From Triatoma infestans (lineage: Eukaryota; Arthropoda; Insecta; Hemiptera; Reduviidae): DNA of 64,000 bases. The stretch covers positions 50,894 to 114,893 of the forward strand of contig JAAEAF010014818.1 of assembly GCA_011037195.1 (NCBI GenBank), given 5' to 3'. The notes under the pieces are model-generated. The model did no database searches. It was not told the DNA's origin and worked only from the letters and a program-made list of their open reading frames with translations. Below are positions 44,717 through 54,142 of the stretch, piece by piece (position 1 is the stretch's first letter; the number at the start of each line of letters is the position of its first letter). The translations under genes were made by a program, and so were the position numbers.

Positions 44717-45848
44717 ATGGCGCCATGTGAATTAACTCCCTGTATTTTTTGTGATAATATTATAAAAAAAGTCACATAAACCGGTTGTGTGTCTGTGTGG
44801 AAAAAGTTCCCATACAACTTGCTTAAAGAATTCTAAAGAAAATTTTGACGAAATAAATGGTAAATGGACCTGTGCACCAATAATAAACTTAACCTGACCA
44901 CTTCAACCAATGAAGGTATAATTTTTAATGATCTTTTTTAATTATAAAGATGATGGTATCTTACCTGAAAATAAAACTGACAGAGACCTGTTGATTGAGC
45001 TTGTTAATCAACAAAAATATATAATCAAATTTATGAAATTCATGGGAGCTAAATATAATGACTGGCATAAAAGCTTGCTGAATATACATATAATAATGCA
45101 AGAAAATGATGCCTTAAAACATAGAGTCAATATGATCCAAGAAAGAATGACAACTCTCTTAACTAGAATGAATATTACAGATAGTAATTCTTCTTCTAAT
45201 AAGGTGCCCGTTAAAAAAAATTATTGAAACCGTCTTGCCTAATAACGCTACTGAAGAAGTGAAAAATGAAAACACAAATGATAATAAAAAAGAAAATGAA
45301 TACATTAAAAAAAAAAATGTGGACTTTCCCTCTGCTACCCATAAGGAGGTAAAATGTCAACAACATCAGATAGTTCCGAAGTGAATAAAGCACTTACTCT
45401 TAGTTCTGTATCAACAAAGCAATGGAATGATACTAAGTTAAAAAGAAACAAAGAAAGACTTAGCACAGATGAAGAAAGTGTCGACGAAGAAAAATCGTGT
45501 GAAGTCTGGACCGAAGTGAAAGCAAAACCTAAAAAAAAATACATAATAGGGACTGTATCAAGCCTAGATGAACGAACTCTTATGAGTGGACCAAAGAGGA
45601 TGTGGCTGTATGTCGGACGAGTAAAAAAAGGAACTTCAGAGAATCAAGTGAAGCAGTATATAAAAAAACAACTGCCCAATGAAGAAATTGAATGTGAGAA
45701 ATTGGAAAATAAAGGCAGCTTTTCCAGCTTCAAAGTTGGACTAAACTTCTCTCTAATGGATACAGTAATGAGTGCTGAGTTCTGGCCAGAAAATGTGATT
45801 ATCAGACGTTTTTTATTCAGAAGGCAGCCAGCTGCTCAGTTCAGCTGA
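44717..45848 (+). pseudogene. LINE ORF1 (zinc-finger/coiled-coil type)
   Basis: The ATG at 44717 opens APCELTPCIFCDNIIKK, a CxxC pair like the PHD-type finger of CR1/Jockey-group ORF1 proteins, soon interrupted. 44928-45227 is a 99-codon helical segment (LLIELVNQQKYIIKFMKF, then ENDALKHRVNMIQERM) that looks like a coiled coil. 45354-45848 (164 codons) has a charged stretch, then RMWLYVGRVKKGTSENQVKQY and a predicted RNA-binding-like fold (VKKGTS...IKKQL...FKVG). Frame changes sit near A8 (45213) and A11 (45306). The product would be the RNA-binding partner of the ORF2 enzyme that follows. Confidence 0.7.
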
Positions 45849-45889
45849 GCAAAAAAAATATTTCTTGGTTGGAAAGCAATAATCGGTCT

Positions 45890-47194
45890 GAAGATAAATT
45901 TGTTCTCTCTACTCTGACATTGAATATTCAAAGTGTTAAGCATAAAATAGAAATGTTAGAATTATTCATTAATCAATTAGGGGATGTCGATATAGTTCTT
46001 CTCTCTGAACGCTTCTAACATGAGCTAAATTATCATGTATTAAGAAATTATGTTGAGCCTATTGCAGGACAAAATACAAATGTGGAGGTGTGAGCATTTA
46101 TGTCAAAGCGGGCCTTGATTATGAGAACATTACCTTTGTTGAAGAGCAAGCGGAAGAATTGCATTGTGAAGTTTGTGCAATCCGTATCAAGTGTGACAAT
46201 GTGAAATTCCTTTGTGTGTATAGATCACCAGTAAGAGGGAATTTTAATAAACTTTTAAATAAATTAGATTTAATTTTAAATTTTTTATTTCAATTTAATT
46301 GTAAAATATGTTTGTGCGGGGATTTCAATGTAAACTTCAATAATAGATCTGGCACTAGATGTTAACAATTTAATGCTTTTACTAAACAGTTATAATTTGC
46401 ACATAACAAACACAGACGCGACTGGACCGTTTAGGAAAAACTGTATTGATAATGTGATAACAGACATTGACGAAAGCATCACCACAACTGTGGATAACTT
46501 GTTATCTGATCACATGGCATTGTTTACTAAGTTTACAATGAAACATAAACATCCTTCCAAAACAAACAAATGTGCTGTTTATACTAGGTCAGTTAATGTT
46601 GTGAACCTTGATATTTTTAAAAATATTCTTTTTAATAACTTTAGCTTAGATATTTATGCAAATGTATATAGTGTTAATGCAAATAGTTTATTTGATTTAT
46701 TTTTTAATAATTTTTTACGTATATTCGAACATTGTTTTCCATTAACAAAAAAAGTGATAGATAGAGACCGACTTATTTGTAGAAATAATATCTGGTTTAC
46801 ACCTGAGCTAAAGAAGCAGAGGGACCGTATAATAATTACTAAACAATTAATGAACAGCGGCCTTATTACAGAGGATAAGTCTAAACTAAACAAACTTAAG
46901 AAAGCTTACAAAAAGAATGTTGTGAAAGCGAAGACTCGGGCAAATGATTATAGAATTAGCCATTCTAGTTCAGTTAAGGAAGCATGGAATATAATAAATA
47001 GTGAGTGCGGCAGAAAACGGGCCTATACTGAAATACAAATTTCCCCAAATGAGTTCAATAAGTTTTTCATTGATACAGGTAATGCCAGCACATCACGGTT
47101 TTCTATAATGAAGAGTGCGGAAATTGCTAGTACAAATACGGAATCCTTTTTTTCTATACCCAGTAACAGAAGAAGAAGTTCTGAACGCTATTAA
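45890..47194 (+). pseudogene. LINE ORF2, endonuclease and linker
   Basis: TLNIQSVKHKIEMLELFI and DIVLLSE (45915-46010, catalytic N and E of the APE endonuclease, in one frame), ISIYVKAGLDYEN, CVYRSPVRGNF, CLCGDFNVNF (46310-46335), then in the 46373-47194 frame CIDNVITDID and LLSDHMALF (SDH motif with catalytic D and H). A linker with RDRLICRNNIWFTPELKKQRD leads to the RT. A stop near 46018 and a frame change near 46365 break the domain, so it is not functional as it stands. Confidence 0.88.
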
Positions 47195-48590
47195 CTCTCT
47201 TTCAAATAAAAATGCCTTAGATATCTATAATTTAAATTCTAAAATTATAAAATACATAGGACATACTTTAGCAAGTCATCTTGTGAATATTATAAATTTA
47301 ATATTCTTAACCGGATGTTTCCCAGAAAAACTAAAACTGAATAGAGTAATTCCTGTTTATAAAAAAAGCGGTAACAAAAAGGATTGTTCAAATTATAGAC
47401 CAATTTCTATCATTCCAAATTTTGCAAAAATAATTGAAAAATTGGTTGACAAAAGATTAAGACGTTACTTGCACAAATATAACTTAATAAACAATAAGCA
47501 ATTTGGCTTTAAGAAAGGCACCTCTACTATAGACTGCATTCTTGAATTACTCTCAAACCATGTTTACCCGGCATTTGAATATAAACGGAGTGTTATTGCC
47601 AAGTTTCTAGATTTTTCAAAGGCGTTTGACACCATCTCTCATGATTTGCTCATTGCTAAATTATCAGTTTATGGCATACGAGGAGTTGCGTTGCAATTTT
47701 TCAAATCTTACCTTACTGGTAGGTGTCAGATTGTTGACGTTAATGGCCATAAGTCCAAGATAATGAGTATAGCAAGTGGAGTTCCGCAGGGTTCGATTTT
47801 AGGACCTATCCTTTTCGTCCTTTATGTCAATGATTTACCTTGTATCAAAAACGTAGAGGTATACGCAGATGACACAGCATTGGTCACTACTGGTGAGAAC
47901 CCCATGGAATGCAATAAACATGCTGAATTAGCGATAAACCGGTTGGCTAAATACAGTGCGGAAAACCATTTAATGATGAACGCGTCAAAAACACAAGAAT
48001 TAATCTTCTCACTAAAAGAAGAAAAGGTACGTACGGTGCACTATCTAGGTATAATACTAGATACTAAATTAAATTATGGTGCCTTAATTGAGGAAAAATG
48101 TGAGAAATTAAGCAGATTGTGTTATTTGATGAGACGACTGACTGACGTACTGAGCATTGAAGGACTGAAGACGGCTTACTATGCGCTGTTCTATTCAGTC
48201 ATGACTTATGGCATAATGTTGTGGGGGAGCGCACCACTAGCGGTGAATGTGTTTAAATATCAGAAGAAGGTAGTTAGAATAATATACAAGGTTAGAAAGG
48301 ATACAAGTTTGTCGCGAACTATTTCCGCGATTAGGCTTTCTAACACTACCCTGCTGCTATATCCTTAAATGTGCCGTATTTGTACTAGACCATCCAAATA
48401 AGTTCCGGCGTAGAGGGGAACTACATAACATTACGACAAGGCAAAACAACTTATTGGAGGTGCGTGCACATCGGACTTCAAAAGTTGGAAAAAGCCCACT
48501 ATATATGGCCGCTAAAATCTATAATTGTTTGCCCGAGTATTTGCTTCAGGTGAGCCTATCAAAAAAATAAATTTAAAAAGGAACTTAAAA
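47115..48590 (+). pseudogene. LINE reverse transcriptase (CR1/Jockey group), long open part
   Basis: 417 codons are open (47115-48368). Motifs: NRVIPVYKKSGNKKDCSNYRPIS (residues 76-98), IIEKLVDKRL, AKFLDFSKAFDTISH with catalytic D166, SGVPQGSILGPILFVLYVND (221-240), VEVYADDTALV with D252-D253, LMMNASKTQELIF, VHYLGIILDTKLNY, and YSVMTYGIMLWG. All palm motifs are complete. The first methionine is not the true start, since the domain follows the endonuclease in a shifted frame. After 48368 the C-terminus continues in another frame (HPNKFRRRGELHNITTRQ, IYNCLPEYLL, to about 48590). This is the best preserved LINE polymerase in the window. Confidence 0.92.
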
Positions 48591-48599
48591 AATATTTAC

Positions 48600-49070
48600 T
48601 AAATAAAAATTATTACTCCATAAACGAGTACCTCTGTAAATGATTGAAACTTTTTCTTTTTTGACATTGTTCTGTACCTTTGGTGCTGTACGAATAAGTA
48701 TCTATCTATATATCTATTTACTGGTGATTTTATTGTGCAATTTTTTTTCCAACAGTTTCAGTTCGGCTATTGCTTAAATTTACTCATCAAATTTTGGGAC
48801 ATAAGAAATAGATACTGAAACAAATCAGATTGATATTTTATTTTGTACATATATAGTTTATATTTATTCTCATCGCATTGTAAATTTAGAAGACTTGATT
48901 ATTTTTACTTTTTTTATCACATTTCAGTTTAGCAGATTGCATTATTTTTCTTTTGTTCTCTCTCTTTTTATGTTTACTTTATTTAATTAATTATTAGTTT
49001 GGTTTTTTTTTTTGCTTTCGAACAAAAGTTTTAATGTTTATTTGTTTTTATTTAGCAAGTCAAGTATTTT
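48600..49070. other. probable LINE 3' UTR and AT-rich flank
   Basis: Very T-rich on plus. No poly-A tail or target duplication could be placed with confidence. Confidence 0.4.
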
Positions 49071-49074
49071 TAAT

Positions 49075-49262
49075 TTTTTTTTTTTTTTTTTTTTAATTTT
49101 CTGTGGGGAAGGACCAAGCCCTATGCTATCCATAGCCCTTCTGGGCACATGTAGCTACCCCAAAAATCGGGAGCCTTCTCAGTGCAGTGTCGGCCTCCGG
49201 AAAAAATCTAAGGGCAGCAGATGGTCTTGTACCCGGGACCTACGCGTTGCGAGATTTTTAAT
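49075..49262 (-). repeat. SINE S1-type copy, chimeric
   Basis: A T run (49076-49095) on plus is the tail. The S1 body (GAGCCTTCTCAGTGCAGTG on plus) and a short head remnant near 49240 follow. Between tail and body sits the TAGCTACCCC block shared with 41480, not present in the other S1 copies. Confidence 0.6.
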
Positions 49263-50215
49263 TTAGTATTTCATACTTTAGATTTTAATTACTTAATTAA
49301 GTATTTCATACTTTTTTGTATAATAAAGATCATTATAATAATAATAATATATGACTTTAACTTAAAATGAAAAGCAGATGAAGGGAACCGTTCATCTGAG
49401 CCGTTTAAAAACCTTGAATTAAAACTTCTTTTTTTTTATTCTAATAAAAATATAAAGCTACCGAAATCTAATTATCATAGACTTTTTTTGTAAGGAAATA
49501 ATGCATCAATATATCTATTCATTTGGCAAATATGTTTTAATATTATGCAGTTTAAACCATTAAAACAAAAGACAAAGGACAACCCACGAATTCCTAGTTT
49601 CAATAAAATCTGTTGATATGTGTGAGAGAAGAATGTTTTAATTATAAATGAAATACACAAATTAATATATATGTAAGGGCAACAATAATTAGGGGAATCA
49701 AAAATTTAGACTGAAACTGTGCCGGAGTGTTTCCTGAAAAGTTGTAGTAGTTGCGCATTTTATATGTGGACCTACATTCAAAATGCCCAACCTTCAAAGT
49801 CGAAGACTAATAATTTGTAAGTTTCTATTACTCCAAAATGTGATTATAAAATATTAGGATAATAATTTACAAACGAATAAGTTTTGTTTATCTATTTTAT
49901 TAATTATTTTTGAATAAATATATGAATATTTCTTTTTATGTGTATTCTTTTGGGTATTTTGTATTCCTCCTCAGTTCAGATAAACACAGACCACACGAAA
50001 TCCCTTTTGAAAAAATCCAAATATAAATTATAATAATTAATTATTAATTAACATATTTCATTCACCCCCACCCCCCACCCCCAATACAGTCATATTACAA
50101 CTTAGTTCAAAAATTAATTATTAATGATAGTATTTATGTGAATATAATAATTATAAATTATTGAAAATTAATGGAATTAATAATAAGAGATTAACAATTT
50201 ATTCTTTACATTTTA
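49263..50215. other. AT-rich stretch, nothing recognised
   Basis: No domain or shared repeat. A C-rich patch is at 50065-50085. Confidence 0.4.
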
Positions 50216-50529
50216 TCTATATATATAAAAATTCAGCATCCGTATGTTTGTGGCCGCAAAACTCGAAAAGTAGACGATGGATTGACTTGAAATTTTTACA
50301 CAACGTTGCATTTCTATATAAAAGTGTTTATATATACTTTTTTACTCCGAAGTTCCCACGGAAACTGGAACTTCGCCGAGCGTTTCGCAAGGTTGACAGA
50401 AATAGACAGACTCAGACGCGTTGCAATGGTGGCTCACTCTCTGAACCTCTTTCTCAACTACTTATAAGTACCTCTTTTCCGAAGTTCCCACGGAAATGGG
50501 AAATTCCGAGCTAAAATCCATTCGAACGG

Positions 50530-50812
50530 CCATACTGCGTTAGCACTTGCTTCTTCAGGTATTGCTGCTACGTTGATGGAAGGAGGTAGAAACAGCGTAT
50601 TCAGCTCTTAAACTGTCATGACTTAAACATGCACTTCACAGAAAACCCAGCATGTAACATCTCTAAAACATCAGGAATGAGAAAGGTTCTTCGGGCGTGC
50701 AAAATCATTGTATGGGATGAGTGTACAATGGCTTATAAGAAGTCATTGCAAGCATTAGACCATACACTGAAAGACTTGCGAAATATCAAGTTCCATTTGA
50801 TGGAATCTTCAA
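50530..50812 (+). pseudogene. Helitron Pif1-like helicase fragment
   Basis: One frame reads NGHTALALASSGIAATLMEGG (50530-50590). After a frameshift, the 50629 frame reads CNISKTSGMRKVLRACKIIVWDECTMAYKK, then LQALDHTLKDLRN. IVWDECTMA is the Walker B (DE) region of Helitron Pif1-type helicases, and ASSGIAA follows where Walker A normally precedes. Walker A and the downstream helicase motifs are missing: the match stops near 50795-50812 where the LINE segment begins. Confidence 0.85.
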
Positions 50813-51830
50813 TAATGACGGCGTCACAGACCGTAAGGAGATGTATCGGAGTTTCCTCCATTTCTCCACAGAATCTGCATGCGCCGTCATCTTCTAGGCC
50901 AAGCTTCCTCAGGTGCCCCCTGAGTCTGCAATGCCCGGTAAGGAATCCCGTAAGAATACGGACCCTATTCTTACTCAGACTGATGAAGGCTTTCGACCTT
51001 TTCTGGTTATAGCCACCCAGACAGACCTTGGCCTGCCTCAGTCCCGGGATGGTGTTCCAGAGACGAGCTCTTTTAGCCACCTCCTCCTTCTTGATTTCTT
51101 CTAGAAATACTTGGTCACTGACTCCACAAAAGGGCTCTGGCCCAATAAGAGGAGATACAGCGCCTTCTTTTGCCAGGGTGTCGGCTACCTCATTACCCTC
51201 CACGCCGACATGTCCCGGCACCCAATGTAGGGTAACCCTATTACTCCTGCCTAGGTCGTTAAGCTTGCCTAGACATTCCCATACCATTTTAGAACTGATT
51301 GCATAAGAGCTCAGTGCTTTAATGGCCGCCTGACTGTCGGATAGGATAACTATCTCCTGATTCCGATATCCTCGATCAAGGTTCAACTGAGCGCACCTTC
51401 CAATAGCGTAAATTTCCGCCTGGAAGAAGCTAGGAAACCTACCCATGGGTTCTGAGTGTTTGGTTCTAGGCCCAAACACTCCTGCCCCGGTTCCTTGGAG
51501 GGTCTTAGATCCATCTGTATACCACTTGGTGGCATGCTTGCTAATACTATCCAGGGCGGAACCTTCGCTCCACTCCCTTTTCGTACTTAGCTTCGTAGAA
51601 AAATTCCTAACGAAGCTATATTTCTTAGTCATACTATCCCTAGGAAAGTCCCAGGGGAGGGAGCCAACAGAAGGAAGCATTCGCTTCCTAGAGCTTAGCC
51701 CACGTCCCACCACGTCCTCCCTAGAGATTCTGAGGAGGGCTCCCTTCGCCAATAGAAAGGGTATTCCAAAGAATCGAAACAAATGATCAAAATCACGCAT
51801 GGTTAAGCCTAAAAAATCAGGCTGAGCCAC
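50733..51830 (-). CDS. RNase H plus zinc-finger protein (LINE-derived), inside Helitron
   Basis: 365 codons, start 51830, stop at 50733. Residues 1-10 and about 340-365 are translated from Helitron sequence, and the rest is the C-terminal third of an I/Jockey-type ORF2. The RNase H fold is complete by motif: KWYTDGS (D106), AEIYAI (E139), LSDSQAAIKA (D165), LHWVPGHVGVEGNEVADTLAKEGA (H207 and D217). A zinc motif follows: C318-x2-C321-x8-H330-x4-C335, preceded by FLTGHCRLRGHLRKLGL. In LINEs these domains remove RNA from the hybrid and aid binding. The RT is absent. No stop or frameshift is visible, unlike nearly every other coding match here, so capture may be recent or the frame maintained. 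Whether it is transcribed is unknown. The plus ORFs inside it are shadows. Confidence 0.85.
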   Translation of the reverse strand: MAQPDFLGLTMRDFDHLFRFFGIPFLLAKGALLRISREDVVGRGLSSRKRMLPSVGSLPWDFPRDSMTKKYSFVRNFSTKLSTKREWSEGSALDSISKHATKWYTDGSKTLQGTGAGVFGPRTKHSEPMGRFPSFFQAEIYAIGRCAQLNLDRGYRNQEIVILSDSQAAIKALSSYAISSKMVWECLGKLNDLGRSNRVTLHWVPGHVGVEGNEVADTLAKEGAVSPLIGPEPFCGVSDQVFLEEIKKEEVAKRARLWNTIPGLRQAKVCLGGYNQKRSKAFISLSKNRVRILTGFLTGHCRLRGHLRKLGLEDDGACRFCGEMEETPIHLLTVCDAVIIEDSIKWNLIFRKSFSVWSNACNDFL

Positions 51831-51855
51831 AGCGAAGCGTGGTCGGGTTAGCTAG
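51827..51855 (+). terminator. Helitron 3' terminal hairpin and CTAG end
   Basis: CCAC-A-GC-GAA-GC-GTGG (51827-51842) forms a short GC-rich hairpin with one bulge, 9 bp before the terminal CTAG. In rolling-circle Helitrons this structure marks the transposition terminator. Confidence 0.88.
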
Positions 51856-52189
51856 TTATTCTATAATTTCATAGTGTTGTTTTGTTGGGGAATAGATGTC
51901 ACATTGCAGAAACATTATTTCTATTATTTGCTACCCCTACCATAGGATTTGTAGTAGAAACAACAAAGCTTTGTAGACAAAATATAATAAGATCATGGGG
52001 CTAAGAATAGCCTTGAGTAAATCGTTTGGGAATCGTACAGTATTCTGTACTGAAATGACAAGAGTTCAGAGATGCATAATCTTGCACCTCCCTATGAATT
52101 CTTCAAAAAATTCAAGTTTCTAATAAAACTATTGCGTTAATATGCGAAATTTAAACAAAATCTTGGAGACCTTTTTCAAGAAAATGAAT

Positions 52190-52985
52190 AATTAAAAAAA
52201 AAAAAAAAACTGTGTGAAACACTCACACGACTTTCTCTTACTCCAGTTAGTGCAATACGACAAATTTGCTTATACCCAATATTTGTCCTATTATAAAATA
52301 TAGGGATGATAGCGGGATAAGTATCTACCTACTAAGCTTGGTAGGTAGAGAAGTGATTATATATTCTGGTCCAGTAGAGCGCACCAAAATCACTGAACCA
52401 ACTGCATATAATATTTGAAATTTAACGCACCAAATTCCGTGCAAAATCAATTTTTTTGGAAAAATGTTTAAAATCAAAGCGATCTGTTTATAATCTGTGC
52501 AGTTACCATCATACCAAGTTCAAATGAAACTGAGAAATTTCTAAACAAGTCAAAAATCTGTTCTGTAATATCGCACTTCTGTAATATCACCTGTTCAAAT
52601 CAAATCAAATTTAGAATTCTATCAAATGCTTCTAATATGTAGGTGGTAAAACTCCACCTACAAATGGTACTTTAGAGGAAACCGTAACGCTACTATTCCC
52701 CCAAAAATCAATTTTTCCGGGTAACTGTTTCAAATAAAAGTGATAGATAGTTAATATGGATGTTTATGGATAGAATACGAAATTTGTAATGCTTAAATGG
52801 AATACCAAGTTTGAGCTTCCTGCGACTTTACGACACACGCACATACATACACATACACACACAGCTATTCTATACATATAGACCACCATTCGCTAAAAAA
52901 CAATTTTTTCATATCCAGGAAACCCCAAATCATATATTCCCGGTGCAAACTCAATTTCGAAAAACCTCTGTCTAGAAGTAGACAG
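52190..52985 (-). repeat. repeat X, minus, strongly diverged
   Basis: Starts with the hairpin end (GTGTGAAACACTCACACGAC) after an A run, keeps AGGAAACCG..CCCCAAAAATC-type sub-repeat pieces (52670-52745) and the AC tract (52839-52863), and ends near TTCCCGGTGCAAACTC. The start hairpin is not seen. Confidence 0.65.
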
Positions 52986-53149
52986 GTAGATTCTGTAGGA
53001 ATCGGCTATACAGTCTTCGCCACCGCAACCCTATTGTGGCATCCACAAGTTAAGGGTTCTCTCTTCAGTCCTGTCTATTTAATCAGACTTTGGAGTCTGG
53101 AGAGAGAGGCTCCTGGATGAACCTAGAAAGACGCCACCAGGCAGTCAGA

Positions 53150-53400
53150 GCACTCTCTCAAAACCCTGTCTATTTTATTAGACTTAGGAGTCCTGATAGA
53201 GACACTTTGGTGAAGATTGTAGATGTCAGTTTCTCCATTTCAAAGAGACGAAACCTCTGACATAAAAGTCCCTCATACTGACACAGTACGTGCAGTGCTG
53301 ATTCCTCTTCTTCCTCACAGGCTATCCGTTTTGTCAGGACCATGCGGTGCATATGCTTACTAGGAGTACGAGATAGGAAATTTAGTATACGTCCTAAGTA
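53150..53400 (-). pseudogene. LINE ORF2 C-terminal zinc region
   Basis: On minus, 53352-53170 reads ACEEEEESALHVLCQYEGL, RFRLFEMEKL and VSLSGLLSLIKG, matching the end of I/Jockey-type ORF2 after RNase H (CxxC...EESALHVLCxCxAL). The first cysteine pair is lost. Only this tail is present, followed on plus-lower coordinates by sequence that may be its 3' UTR. Confidence 0.65.
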
Positions 53401-53463
53401 TGTTGGCTTGTAGTACCAATCAAGTTATTTTGTTAGATTTGTGAAAAAACTAACATACTCAGA

Positions 53464-54142
53464 ACGTATAATAAACTTCCAATCTAATTACCCAAAATCA
53501 ACAATATTAAATACCACGAAGAGCCTTATTAGAAAAGCAAAAAAACTAAAGCAGACCCACAATACCATGAAAAGAATAATAGATCTCTCATGACAATATT
53601 ATTAGAAAATCAATTCCCTTTAAAACTAACAAAAAGTCTTGTATACACAATAAAAAATGCAGATAAAGACATAAGAAAGAGACAAGCAGTACTTCTCATT
53701 TTTAAAAAATTACCATATGATCAACTTCTATCGAACAAAATAAAACATGTTTTCAAACATATCAAAAATTTAATTATGGATTTACAAATAACAATACCAA
53801 AAATAGATTCTTCTCAAACACAAAAAAAAAATGCATCCAAAGGACAAAAGAAACCCATACTATCTACAAAATAGAATGCCAAAACTGCGAAGGAAGTTAC
53901 ATAGGACAAACTAAAAGAGAGAATAAAAGAACACGACAAATACATAATTCTTTTTTTTTAAGAAAAATACCAGATTGTCGATGCATATGACCATTTTAGA
54001 TCACATAAACCAGACTTTGACAACATAAAAATATTAGAGAAAGAGATGAATTTTTATTGCAGGTTGATAAAGAATCAATACATAAAAATAACTGCAACTA
54101 AAAAACTCAATCAACTTAAAAAGCAATGCAGAAGAACCTAAC
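53464..54142 (+). pseudogene. Penelope-like element, RT C-terminus and GIY-YIG endonuclease
   Basis: Fragments: RIINFQSNYPKSTILNTTKS and LIRKAKKL (53470-53560), a linker open frame 53590-53874, then TIYKIECQNCEGSYIGQTKREN (53855-53925) with the CxxC pair and the YIGQT strand of the Penelope GIY-YIG nuclease, and DHFRSHKPDFDN with ILEKEMNFYCRLIKNQYIKI (53990-54090), the end of the domain. Several frame changes. Penelope elements use this nuclease with an RT of their own class. The RT palm is absent. Hammerhead-like motifs elsewhere in the window may belong to this element class. Confidence 0.85.

Larger units (their letters stand above)
50216..51855 (+). mobile_element. Helitron with captured LINE RNase H
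   Basis: The 5' end TCTATATATATAAAAATTC (from 50216) followed by a GTATGTTTGTGGCCGCAAAAC block is typical of animal Helitrons. The 3' end has a GC-rich hairpin (51827-51842) and ends CTAG at 51852-51855. The bases just outside are A (50215) and T (51856), the A/T insertion site expected for Helitrons, without target duplication. Inside lie a Pif1-type helicase remnant in the element's own sense (50530-50812) and, joined directly to it, an opposite-strand LINE segment (about 50815-51825). Rep domain absent, so it is non-autonomous. Confidence 0.88.
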
